A DNA stretch of 64,000 nucleotides from Flavobacterium odoriferum. Lineage in GTDB: Bacteria; Bacteroidota; Bacteroidia; Flavobacteriales; Flavobacteriaceae. Positions 53,107 through 61,955 of the stretch are shown here, one piece after another (within the stretch, counting starts at the first letter, position 1; each line of letters opens with the position of its first letter). The translations under genes were made by a program, and so were the position numbers. The notes beneath the pieces were generated by a model. It ran no database searches. It saw only the letters and a list, made by a program, of their open reading frames with translations, and was not told the origin of the DNA. Location: positions 206,069-270,068 of the forward strand of contig NZ_JAMKFA010000007.1 of assembly GCF_025499515.1 (NCBI RefSeq), in the 5' to 3' direction.

Positions 53107-56100
53107 ATGAAAAAGAACCTACTAGGAGTTAATTTTCCTACAATCTCTTTTGTAAAAAACATTAAATTACTCTCTCTACTTTTTGTTTTTACTTTTTTTA
53201 CATCAATTACATTTTCTCAAACAACTGACACTTACACAACTTCTGGTAATTGGATTGTCCCTGCTGGTGTAACTTCTGTAACCGTACAAATTTGGGGTGC
53301 TGGTGGTGGTGGTGGTGGATCCAATACAGCAGCAACAAATTTTGGCGGATCTGGCGGCGGATCTGGAGCTTACGTTTCAAGAATCATAACTGTGTCCCCT
53401 GGAACTTATGCATTTACTATTGGGACAGGAGGGACAGGAGGTATTGCAGCTGGAGGAACTGGAGGAGCTGGAGGAAACTCAACAATAACAATAGGAGGTT
53501 TTACACTCACTGCTAATGGTGGTACTGGTGGTACTGGAAATACTGGAGCCGCAGGAATTGGTGGAACAGGAACTGGTGGAACAACAAATACAAATGGAAA
53601 TTCTGGAATAGTTGGTGGTGCAATTGGTGGTGCTGGTGGAAATGCCCCAAACGGAGGAACTGGAGGAACTGGAGGCAGTAATAGTGACGGAATATCAGGA
53701 ACAACTCCTGGCGGAGGCGGCGGAGGCGGCGAACGTGGCGGAGGTTCTTCAAGAGCTGGAGGAGTTGGTGCGCGCGGAGAGATTCGTTTTACATACACGC
53801 TACCAGCAAGTTATTGCACCCCAACAAATACTTATTCTACTTCATATTATATTAGTGGTGTAACCACAACAGGAGGCATTGCTAACATTAACAATACACC
53901 AACAGCTTTTTCAGCATATACTGATTATTCATCTCTTTTTGTGAGTCAGGTTGCAGGGAGTAATTTCTCACTAAATGCAACACACCCTTCAAGCACTTAT
54001 GGTTACAGTGTTTGGATTGACTGGAACAATGATTCAGATTTTAATGATGCTGGAGAAAACGTACTTTCAACAGGATATCTTAATACGCCTGCAAGTTTAG
54101 GAACCATTACAATACCGCCAGGGCAACCGGCTGGGAATTATAGAATGCGTATAAGAAATGCATACTTAAGTAACCCTGCTCCTGCTTGTGGCTCATTTGA
54201 TTATGGAGAAGCCGAAGATTATACAGTTCAAGTTGTAGCACCATCTGCTTGTTCAGGAATGCCAAATGCAGGAACCACAAGTGTTTCACCTGCTTCAGGA
54301 AATCCTGGATCATCATATACTGTATCTGCAACAGGGTTTACAGTTGCAACAGGTTTAACATTTCAATGGCAATATAGTACAAATGGTGGAGGCTCTTGGA
54401 CAAATGCTGGAGCCGCATCTGGCACATATTCAAATTACAACGCAACTGCACCTGCATTAGGAACAACAGTATTATGGCGGTTAATTGTAACTTGTACAAG
54501 TAGTGGTCAAAGCGCAACTTCAACAACTGCATCATTCACTTCAGTTTCAACTCAAAATATACCAACTGCTGGTAACAATACTGTAACCTGTGGAACAAAT
54601 ATAGTTTTATATGATAATGGAGGTGCTGCTGGAGATTATGCAAATAGTTCAAATGGATATACTGTCTTAGAAGCTGGACTTGGAGCAACAATTAATATTT
54701 CAGGAAACTATGTAACTGAAAGTGTTGATTATATTAGAATTTATAACGGAATTGGAACTGGAGGAACTTTATTAGCTACTTATTCTGGAACTGGAACAAT
54801 TAATTATACAGGAACCGTTGGGCAAACCTTAACAGTACAATTTACTTCAGATAGTTCAGTAGTATACTCTGGATTTAATCTTTCTATTTCGTATAGTGGT
54901 GTTTGTTTCCCTGCTTGTTCAGGAACACCCACCGGAGGAACTGTATTTACAACTCCTGCATCAGGGGTTCCCGGATCATCTTATGTTGTTTCTTCTACAG
55001 GTTACACTGCTGCAACTGGAATGGTTTATCAATGGCAATATAGTACGAATGGAGGAGGATCTTGGACAAACGCTGGAGCTCCCTCTGGTACATATTCAAA
55101 TTATACAGCAACCGCTCCTGCATTAGGAACAACAGTATTATGGCATTTAATTGTGACCTGTACTAGTAGTGGTCAAAGTGCAACTTCAACAGCTGGAACT
55201 TTTACATCGGTTTCATCACAAAACATTCCAACAACAGGCAGTAATACTGTAACTTGTGGTACAAACATTGTACTATATGACAATGGTGGTGCCGCTGGCG
55301 ACTATGCGAATAACTCTAGTGGTTATACTGTTTTAGAAGCTGGTCTTGGTGCTACTATTACAATATCAGGAAACTATGTTACTGAAGGTGTAGATTATAT
55401 TAGAATATACAATGGCACTGGCACTAGTGGAACTTTATTAGCCTCATACTCAGGTACAGGAACAATAAATTATACAGGAGCAGCTGGTCAAACACTAACA
55501 GTTCAATTTTATTCAGATAGTTCTGTAATTTATTCAGGTTTCACTTTATCAGTTTCATATAGTGGAGTTTGTTTCCCAGTTTGTGCAGGAACACCAACAG
55601 GAGGAACAGTAACAACAAATCCAAATACTGCTTGGCCAGGTTCATCATATTCAGTAATAGCAACAGGCTATACTTTAGCTTTAAATATGACATATCAATG
55701 GCAATATAGTACAAATGCAGGTGCAACATGGACAAATGCAGGTGTCGCTACAAGCTCATATTCAAATTATACAGCAACTGCACCTGCAAGTGGGCTTGTA
55801 CACTGGCAACTAATAGTAACTTGTACAAATAGTGGCCAAAGTACAACTTCAACAACAGGAATATTTACAACAATGGTTATTAGTGATGTTGTAACAGGAT
55901 GTCCAAATGTTGTTTCGGGTGGTTTAGGCTTAAATGGGGCTGATCCTGCTACAATTAATTGTACTGCAGCCTCAACTTGTGTTGATCTAGAAGCTACTTA
56001 CTTAGATTTAGGTGAAACTACAAGTTATATAGTAGAGCCTATACTTTATAATCCACCCCATAGTTTTAGTGGATTAGCAAATCCAGTTAGTGTTAATACA

Positions 56101-58602
56101 GACGATGTTTGGTCACCAATTGTAAATTTACCATTTGATTTCTGTTTTTATGGCAATACTTTTAATCAATGCTTAATTGGTTCTAATGGAGTTGTAACCT
56201 TTGATATTGTTAATAATTCTGCTGGTGGTACTTGTGGATGGAGTATGTATGATTCAACCGGTGCAAATTTACCTGTAAGTGGGCATGATGCTTTAATTGA
56301 AAATGCAATTTTTGGTGTATTTCACGACATAAACCCTACAAGTGCAGGAAATGTTGGATGGGAATTAATAACATTACCGACTGGATGTAGAGCCTTAGTT
56401 GTTTCATGGTCAAATGTACCAATGTTCTCTAACGACACTGCTAATGACTATACTGGAATGATGGTTTTGTATGAAAATTCAAATATCATAGAGGTATATG
56501 TTCAGAAAAAAAGAATAACAACATATGCTGGTTTTGGAACGGAACCAATGTGGAATAATGGAAACGCAGTAATCGGAATTCAAAATGCTACTGGTACTTT
56601 AGCATCTGTTCCTCCTGGAAGAAACGTTTTAGACCCAAATTGGACTGCAACAAACGAAGCTTGGCGATTTGTTCCAAACGGAAATTCAATTGCATCTATA
56701 ACTTGGCATGAGGGTTCAGGAACTGCTGGCCCAGTTGTTGGAACAACTCCAACTATAAATGTTTGCCCAACATCAACTACAACTTATACAGCAGAAATAA
56801 CATATACGCTATGCGATGGTAGAACTATTAGAGAAACTGATCAAACTACTGTAACTATAAATGGCTCTAAAGTTTGGGACGGTTCAGTAAACACAAACTG
56901 GAATAACGCAAACAACTGGACACCTGTTGGTGTTCCAACTTCTGCTGATTGTGTTGTAATTCCAAATACTGCAAATGATCCGATCATCTCTGGCGCAAGC
57001 TATGATGCATTAGGATTGAATTTAACTATTGAAAATGGAGCAGTTTTAACAGTTAATGCAACAAATGACATTATTATCAATGACTGGGTTAATATCAACG
57101 CTGGTGGAGATTTACAATTAAACGATAGTTCAAGTTTAATCCAAGTAAACAACAATCCAAATACAGGAACTATGCATATGAATAGAACGGTAAATATGCG
57201 CAGATTAGACTACGTATATTGGTCTTCTCCAGTAACTTCATTTGCAAGTAGTGCAATTTCTCCTGGAACGCCAACAAGTTATATTTACAAATGGACTCCA
57301 ACTATTGGAACTAACATAAATGGATTTGGAAATTGGGCGCTTGGAAACGAAAATATGGTTGTGGGTAAAGGTTATATTGTTAGGGGTCCAAATGCCTTTA
57401 CAACAACACCCGCTCCTTTAACAGCAACATTCACAGGAACACCAAATAATGGCGTTATCACAACTCCAATTTTGAGAGGCAATTGGAATGGTGGAACATA
57501 CTCAACAGGAGTTTCAACAACATTAGGAACAAACTATGATGATAACTGGAATTTAGTCGGAAATCCATATCCATCAGCTGTAAATGCAATTTCATTTTTA
57601 ACTGCAAATACAAACATTGATGGATTTATTAAAATTTGGACTCATGGCACATTACCAAGTGGTGCAACAGCAGATCCATTTTATAATGATTATGTGTATA
57701 ATTATACTCCAGGAGATTATATAACGTATAATAGCTCTGGTACATCATCTGGTCCAGGTGTATTTGGAGGAAATATAGCGTCAGGTCAAGGTTTCTTCGT
57801 ATCCATGTTACATACATCAGGTTCGACATCTGAAAATGTAACATTCAACAATACAATGAGAAACACTTTGAATAGTAATACTCAATTCTTTAGAAATTCA
57901 TCTGAAGAGAATGAAGTACATGCTGAAAATGGCGGGAGAATTTGGTTGGATTTAATCGATTCAAACTTAAATAGTGTAAGAAATTTAATTGGATATATTG
58001 ATGGCGCAACTAACAGCAGAGATCGTTTATTTGATGCTATTACTGATGAAAAATTGAATCTAAATTTATATTCAAAAATTGGAACTGAACCTATGACTAT
58101 TCAAGGAAGAACATTACCGTTTGACGAATACGATTTAGTTCCAATGGGAATCAAAGTTCCACAAGACGGAAATTACTCAATTGGAATTGGAGCTGTTGAT
58201 GGATTCTTTACAAATACAAGTCAAAATATTTTTTTAGAAGATTTAGACACAAACATTATCCACGATTTAAGACAAAATCCATATAGCTTTACAGCTGTAG
58301 CTGGAGATGATTCTGACAGATTCATTCTTCGTTTTACAAATAACACATTAGGAAATGAAGATATAACTAATGAAGAAGTAAATGTATGGGCAATAACATC
58401 TGATAATTTGTCTATTAAATCAACTAAAAGCACAATCCAATCTGTAAGAGTATTTGATATACTAGGAAGGTTATTAGCAGATTATCAAAATGTAAACGGT
58501 TATGAAATTCCTTTAACAAAAATTCAAAAAAACAATGCCGCACTAATTGTTCAAGTTACACTAACTAATGGGGCAATTGTAAACAAGAAAATTATATATT
58601 AA
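53107..58602 (+). CDS. Giant T9SS adhesin with Gly-rich, GEVED, Ig-like and CUB domains
   Basis: 1831 residues. Signal peptide about 18-37. Residues about 45-225 are glycine-rich (GAGGGGGG, GGTGGTG). A GEVED domain follows (about 233-380; VWIDWNNDSDFNDAGENV, FDYGEAEDYTVQVV). Then a 222-residue unit, Ig-like domain plus CUB domain, is repeated: copy 1 from about residue 382, copy 2 from 604, and the Ig half alone from 826. CUB parts read VTCGTNIVLYDNGGAAGDY and YVTESVDYIRIYNG. The middle carries NLPFDFCFYGNTFNQCLIGSNGVV and WDGSVNTNWNNANNWTPVGVP; the end (about 1755-1831) is a type A Por sorting domain (VRVFDILGRLLADY). Probably a surface adhesin; the repeats are exact 666-bp periods. Confidence 0.9.
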   Translation: MKKNLLGVNFPTISFVKNIKLLSLLFVFTFFTSITFSQTTDTYTTSGNWIVPAGVTSVTVQIWGAGGGGGGSNTAATNFGGSGGGSGAYVSRIITVSPGTYAFTIGTGGTGGIAAGGTGGAGGNSTITIGGFTLTANGGTGGTGNTGAAGIGGTGTGGTTNTNGNSGIVGGAIGGAGGNAPNGGTGGTGGSNSDGISGTTPGGGGGGGERGGGSSRAGGVGARGEIRFTYTLPASYCTPTNTYSTSYYISGVTTTGGIANINNTPTAFSAYTDYSSLFVSQVAGSNFSLNATHPSSTYGYSVWIDWNNDSDFNDAGENVLSTGYLNTPASLGTITIPPGQPAGNYRMRIRNAYLSNPAPACGSFDYGEAEDYTVQVVAPSACSGMPNAGTTSVSPASGNPGSSYTVSATGFTVATGLTFQWQYSTNGGGSWTNAGAASGTYSNYNATAPALGTTVLWRLIVTCTSSGQSATSTTASFTSVSTQNIPTAGNNTVTCGTNIVLYDNGGAAGDYANSSNGYTVLEAGLGATINISGNYVTESVDYIRIYNGIGTGGTLLATYSGTGTINYTGTVGQTLTVQFTSDSSVVYSGFNLSISYSGVCFPACSGTPTGGTVFTTPASGVPGSSYVVSSTGYTAATGMVYQWQYSTNGGGSWTNAGAPSGTYSNYTATAPALGTTVLWHLIVTCTSSGQSATSTAGTFTSVSSQNIPTTGSNTVTCGTNIVLYDNGGAAGDYANNSSGYTVLEAGLGATITISGNYVTEGVDYIRIYNGTGTSGTLLASYSGTGTINYTGAAGQTLTVQFYSDSSVIYSGFTLSVSYSGVCFPVCAGTPTGGTVTTNPNTAWPGSSYSVIATGYTLALNMTYQWQYSTNAGATWTNAGVATSSYSNYTATAPASGLVHWQLIVTCTNSGQSTTSTTGIFTTMVISDVVTGCPNVVSGGLGLNGADPATINCTAASTCVDLEATYLDLGETTSYIVEPILYNPPHSFSGLANPVSVNTDDVWSPIVNLPFDFCFYGNTFNQCLIGSNGVVTFDIVNNSAGGTCGWSMYDSTGANLPVSGHDALIENAIFGVFHDINPTSAGNVGWELITLPTGCRALVVSWSNVPMFSNDTANDYTGMMVLYENSNIIEVYVQKKRITTYAGFGTEPMWNNGNAVIGIQNATGTLASVPPGRNVLDPNWTATNEAWRFVPNGNSIASITWHEGSGTAGPVVGTTPTINVCPTSTTTYTAEITYTLCDGRTIRETDQTTVTINGSKVWDGSVNTNWNNANNWTPVGVPTSADCVVIPNTANDPIISGASYDALGLNLTIENGAVLTVNATNDIIINDWVNINAGGDLQLNDSSSLIQVNNNPNTGTMHMNRTVNMRRLDYVYWSSPVTSFASSAISPGTPTSYIYKWTPTIGTNINGFGNWALGNENMVVGKGYIVRGPNAFTTTPAPLTATFTGTPNNGVITTPILRGNWNGGTYSTGVSTTLGTNYDDNWNLVGNPYPSAVNAISFLTANTNIDGFIKIWTHGTLPSGATADPFYNDYVYNYTPGDYITYNSSGTSSGPGVFGGNIASGQGFFVSMLHTSGSTSENVTFNNTMRNTLNSNTQFFRNSSEENEVHAENGGRIWLDLIDSNLNSVRNLIGYIDGATNSRDRLFDAITDEKLNLNLYSKIGTEPMTIQGRTLPFDEYDLVPMGIKVPQDGNYSIGIGAVDGFFTNTSQNIFLEDLDTNIIHDLRQNPYSFTAVAGDDSDRFILRFTNNTLGNEDITNEEVNVWAITSDNLSIKSTKSTIQSVRVFDILGRLLADYQNVNGYEIPLTKIQKNNAALIVQVTLTNGAIVNKKIIY
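54250..55870 (+). repeat. 666-bp tandem repeat in the adhesin gene
   Basis: Equivalent TGT codons stand at 54250, 54916 and 55582, exactly 666 bp apart. Two full units (Ig-like + CUB) and a third that keeps only the Ig-like half. Protein copies are nearly identical while many third codon positions differ, so the duplication is not very recent. Confidence 0.9.
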
Positions 58603-58603
58603 T

Positions 58604-58930
58604 TTATACAAACTTCAAAAAATTCCAAAAAGACCTCTTCTTTAAATAGTCGAGGTCTTTTTCATTTATATAAGCTTCTCGTTCAAACGAAATATTATAA
58701 TAGGCTTCTCTTCTATCTTTATATTGAATTAACCTCACCAAATATTCAAAAAAATACCAAACAAAAAAGAATACTATCAAAAGTTCTAATTGTTGTTTGA
58801 TATGAATTCTCTCATGATTCAACAATACCTCATGCGATTTATCCTTTTTATCAGATAAAAACACAAATGGAAAAAAGGTAAAACCTCTAAACCCTTTCGG
58901 AATTAAATATTTAAAAACTATTACAATCAT
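58604..58930 (-). CDS. Small membrane protein with HExxH motif
   Basis: 108 residues from ATG 58930 (a TTG at 58939 is rejected). LLNHERIHIKQQLELLIVFFFVWYFFEYLVRL combines a zinc-type H-E-R-I-H motif (about residues 38-42) with one membrane helix; FEREAYINEKDLDYL follows, where the second E/A-Y could be the third ligand region. This matches a conserved small Bacteroidota protein of unknown role whose motif resembles M48/M56 peptidases, though it is much shorter. Convergent with the adhesin; its last codons contain that gene's terminator. Confidence 0.75.
   Translation of the reverse strand: MIVIVFKYLIPKGFRGFTFFPFVFLSDKKDKSHEVLLNHERIHIKQQLELLIVFFFVWYFFEYLVRLIQYKDRREAYYNISFEREAYINEKDLDYLKKRSFWNFLKFV
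58627..58662 (+). terminator. Adhesin terminator located inside the opposing coding sequence
   Basis: AAAAAGACCTC / GAGGTCTTTTT arms around 14 nt, 25 nt past the adhesin stop, overlapping codons for KDLDYLKKRSF of the convergent HExxH gene. The T tract is short (TTTTTCATTT). Confidence 0.72.
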
Positions 58931-58958
58931 TTCATGCAAAGTTGCTAAATTTGTCGAT

Positions 58959-59138
58959 ATGAATAACGATTTAAATCCGAATAATTTAAAAGAAGGTGAA
59001 GATTTCTATTACACACCCGAAGGATACAAGTGTTTCACAGAAAAATATCACCTAAAAAGAGGCTATTGTTGTAAAAGCGGATGCAGACATTGCCCTTATG
59101 GTTTTGACAAAAAGACAGGAACTACCAAGAAAAAATAA
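58959..59138 (+). CDS. DUF5522 family small cysteine-rich protein
   Basis: 59 residues, too short for usual ORF lists. It contains EDFYYTPEGYKCFTEKYH, LKRGYCCKSGCRHCPYGF with the pattern CC-x-x-x-C-x-x-C, matching the DUF5522 family (Y.T.EGY.VFTE.YHLKRG.CC...C.HCPY). Those cysteines probably bind zinc or an iron-sulphur centre. Role unknown. A TAAATTTG box (58946-58953) is just upstream but leaves only 5 nt to the ATG. It precedes hutU on the same strand by 131 bp. Confidence 0.85.
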   Translation: MNNDLNPNNLKEGEDFYYTPEGYKCFTEKYHLKRGYCCKSGCRHCPYGFDKKTGTTKKK

Positions 59139-59269
59139 AATGGACATACAATTATTCAAATACCGAATCAAAATTCACAAGTCCTATCACAGGTCTGACA
59201 TTCGTTATCCCTAGTTTTCTAAATTACGACTTTAGAAAAAATAATGCAAACGAATTAACTCAACAAAAA

Positions 59270-61246
59270 ATGACATTTCAAGAACAAATACTACAAGGAA
59301 TTCCATCGGTTTTACCCAATCCAAAACCGTATGAAACCGAAATAAATCACGCACCAAAAAGAAAAGAAATTCTTTCTGACGAAGAAAAAAAATTAGCGTT
59401 AAAAAATGCGCTTCGTTATTTCGAATCAAAACATCATGCGGAATTAATTCCAGAATTTAAAGCTGAATTAGAAACGTATGGTAGAATTTACATGTATCGC
59501 CTACGACCTGATTACAAAATGTATGCTCGACCAATTTCTGAATATCCTGGAAAATGCGAACAAGCGAAAGCGATTATGTTGATGATTCAAAACAATTTGG
59601 ATTATGCAGTAGCCCAACATCCACACGAGTTAATTACGTATGGAGGAAATGGTGCTGTCTTTCAAAACTGGGCACAATATCGCTTAACCATGAAATATTT
59701 GGCCGAAATGACTGACGAACAAACGTTAGTCATGTATTCTGGACACCCAATGGGATTATTTCCATCACACAAAGAAGCGCCAAGAGTTGTAGTTACCAAT
59801 GGAATGGTCATACCAAATTACTCCAAACCAGACGATTGGGAAAAGATGAATGCTTTAGGTGTTTCGCAATACGGACAAATGACAGCAGGAAGTTATATGT
59901 ACATTGGTCCACAAGGAATTGTACACGGAACAACAATCACCGTTTTAAACGGCTTCAGAAAAATAAAAAAATCTCCAAAAGGCGGATTATTCGTAACTTC
60001 TGGACTAGGCGGAATGTCTGGAGCTCAACCAAAAGCAGGAAATATTGCAGGTTGCGTTACCGTTTGTGCCGAAGTCAATCCAAAAATAACACACATTCGT
60101 CATTCACAAGGTTGGATTAATGAAATTGTTGAAGATATTACATTATTGGTTGCAAGAGTTAGAAAAGCACTAGAAAATCAAGAAGTAGTTTCTATTGCTT
60201 ACTTAGGAAACGTTGTAGATGTATGGGAACGTTTTGATCAAGAAAATTTACATATTGATTTAGGTTCTGATCAAACTTCTTTACACAATCCTTGGGCTGG
60301 TGGCTACTACCCTACTGGTTTTTCATTTGAAGAATCAAATGAGATGATGGCTAATCATCCTGAAAAATTCAAAGAAGAAGTTCAAAAAACTTTACGCCGT
60401 CATGCGGCAGCAATCAACAAACATACTGCAAAAGGAACCTATTTCTTCGATTATGGAAATGCCTTTTTATTAGAAGCTTCTCGTGCTGGAGCAGATATCA
60501 TGGCAGAAAATCATATCGATTTCAAATATCCAAGTTATGTGCAAGACATAATGGGACCAATGTGTTTCGATTATGGTTTTGGACCTTTCCGTTGGGTTTG
60601 TGCTTCAGGAAATCCAGAAGATTTAGCTAAAACAGACAAAATTGCTTGTGATGTTTTAGAAGAAATGATGAAAAACTCACCAGAAGAAATCCAACAACAA
60701 ATGGCGGATAATATTCAATGGATAAAAGGCGCACAAGAAAACAAATTAGTAGTTGGTTCTCAAGCAAGAATTCTTTATGCCGATGCCGAAGGAAGAATCA
60801 AAATTGCAGAAGCCTTCAATCAAGCAATTGCTCGTGGAGAAATTGGTTACGTAATTTTAGGAAGAGATCATCATGACGTTTCTGGAACTGATTCTCCATA
60901 TCGTGAAACATCTAACATTTATGATGGCTCTCGTTTTACAGCTGATATGGCTATCCAAAACGTAATTGGTGATAGTTTTCGAGGTGCTACTTGGGTTTCT
61001 ATCCACAATGGTGGCGGCGTTGGTTGGGGCGAAGTTATCAATGGTGGTTTTGGTATGGTTCTTGATGGTAGTAAAGAAGCATCAAGACGTTTAGAGTCAA
61101 TGCTTTTCTGGGATGTAAACAACGGAATTTCAAGAAGAAGTTGGGCAAGAAACGAAGGAGCCATTTTTGCAATAAAAAGAGCTATGGAGACGCAACCTTT
61201 ATTGAAAATTACCATCCCTAATATAGTTGATGAATCATTGTTGTAG
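59270..61246 (+). CDS. hutU: Urocanate hydratase (long form)
   Basis: 658 residues, about 100 more than proteobacterial urocanases but usual in Bacteroidota. Converts urocanate to 4-imidazolone-5-propionate in histidine breakdown, with tightly bound NAD+. Visible: ELITYGGNGAVFQNWAQY, LVMYSGHPMGLFPSH, TAGSYMYIGPQGIVHGT, NAD loop FVTSGLGGMSGAQPKAGNIAG, FDYGNAFLLEASRAGAD and CFDYGFGPFRWVCASG, then VSIHNGGGVGWGEVINGGFG. No other hut gene (hutH, hutI, hutG) occurs in the window, so the pathway genes are scattered or outside. Confidence 0.96.
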   Translation: MTFQEQILQGIPSVLPNPKPYETEINHAPKRKEILSDEEKKLALKNALRYFESKHHAELIPEFKAELETYGRIYMYRLRPDYKMYARPISEYPGKCEQAKAIMLMIQNNLDYAVAQHPHELITYGGNGAVFQNWAQYRLTMKYLAEMTDEQTLVMYSGHPMGLFPSHKEAPRVVVTNGMVIPNYSKPDDWEKMNALGVSQYGQMTAGSYMYIGPQGIVHGTTITVLNGFRKIKKSPKGGLFVTSGLGGMSGAQPKAGNIAGCVTVCAEVNPKITHIRHSQGWINEIVEDITLLVARVRKALENQEVVSIAYLGNVVDVWERFDQENLHIDLGSDQTSLHNPWAGGYYPTGFSFEESNEMMANHPEKFKEEVQKTLRRHAAAINKHTAKGTYFFDYGNAFLLEASRAGADIMAENHIDFKYPSYVQDIMGPMCFDYGFGPFRWVCASGNPEDLAKTDKIACDVLEEMMKNSPEEIQQQMADNIQWIKGAQENKLVVGSQARILYADAEGRIKIAEAFNQAIARGEIGYVILGRDHHDVSGTDSPYRETSNIYDGSRFTADMAIQNVIGDSFRGATWVSIHNGGGVGWGEVINGGFGMVLDGSKEASRRLESMLFWDVNNGISRRSWARNEGAIFAIKRAMETQPLLKITIPNIVDESLL

Positions 61247-61273
61247 TTTCAGGTTTTAAGTTTCAAGTTAAGC
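61246..61273. repeat. Heptanucleotide array GTTTNAA, four units
   Basis: GTTTCAG-GTTTTAA-GTTTCAA-GTTAAGC in 7-bp register right after the hutU stop; GTTTCAA is the reverse complement of TTGAAAC, so it belongs to the same sequence family as the array before lysS. Confidence 0.8.
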
Positions 61274-61311
61274 TTCTAATTCCTGAAATCAAAAACTTAA
61301 AACTAATTATT

Positions 61312-61824
61312 ATGAAAACATTAAAATTACTATCGGTTCTATTTATTGCAACTTTAGCCTCATGTAGTTCGGTTAGAGTGAATGCTGATTATGATAAAAA
61401 AGCAACTTTTACCAATTATAAAACATACGCTTATTTAAAAAGTGGTGTGGACAAAGCTGAAATTTCAGATTTAGATAAAAAGAGAATTTTATATTCTATT
61501 GATGAAGTAATGGCTACAAAAGGTTTTAGTAAATCTGAAAATCCTGATGTTTTGATTAGCATCTTTACCAAAGAAAGAGAACGTGTAGATATTTATCAAA
61601 ACTATGGATTCGGTTGGGGTTGGAATCCATGGTGGAGCATGGGTTATTCAAATGTAACTACAACTCCAGAAGGAACACTTTTTATTGATGTAATTGATGC
61701 CAAAACAAAAGAATTAGTCTGGCAAGGTGAAGGAAGTGGTTATTTAACCAAAAATACCGACAAAAAAGATGCTCGAATCAAAGAATTTGTTTCTAAAATA
61801 TTAGAGCAGTATCCTCCAAAATAA
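61312..61824 (+). CDS. DUF4136 lipoprotein
   Basis: 170 residues. Lipobox ATLASC (cysteine about 18). Family signature: VNADYDKKATFTNYKTYAYL, IDEVMATKGFSKSENPDVLISIFTKER, and TLFIDVIDAKTKELVWQGEGSGYL. DUF4136 proteins are small periplasmic lipoproteins of unknown function. WGWNPWWSMGYSNV is a Trp/Gly loop common in the family. 65 bp after hutU with a heptad array in the gap; ends at a strong hairpin. Confidence 0.88.
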   Translation: MKTLKLLSVLFIATLASCSSVRVNADYDKKATFTNYKTYAYLKSGVDKAEISDLDKKRILYSIDEVMATKGFSKSENPDVLISIFTKERERVDIYQNYGFGWGWNPWWSMGYSNVTTTPEGTLFIDVIDAKTKELVWQGEGSGYLTKNTDKKDARIKEFVSKILEQYPPK

Positions 61825-61826
61825 AA

Positions 61827-61873
61827 TTTATAATTAAAAAGTGCAATATTCAATTGCACTTTTTAATTATAAA
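61827..61873. terminator. Strong hairpin terminator after DUF4136
   Basis: TTTATAATTAAAAAGTGCAAT / ATTGCACTTTTTAATTATAAA, 21-bp arms with a 5-nt loop, AT-rich at the base. Confidence 0.85.
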
Positions 61874-61917
61874 CAACATTCTTAATCATATATTAATATT
61901 ATATTTTAAAGAATTCG

Positions 61918-61925
61918 TAAATTTG
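61918..61925 (+). promoter_or_regulatory. -7 box of the repeat adhesin gene
   Basis: TAAATTTG followed by C, 30 nt before the ATG at 61956. No TTG is at the expected -33 position. Confidence 0.55.
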
Positions 61926-61955
61926 CACCCGCTTTTCATATAAAGCAAAAATTAA

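Noticed and set aside
53406..53798. Proline-rich reading frame of 130 codons on the minus strand
   Set aside because: It is the complement of the Gly-rich GGN repeats of the adhesin; no start signal or promoter, and the repeat itself explains the long open frame.
57629..57844. Minus-strand frames within the adhesin and 264-bp repeat gene (also 62180-62362, 62699-62914)
   Set aside because: Shadows of low-complexity coding sequence with no promoter or homology that I recognise.
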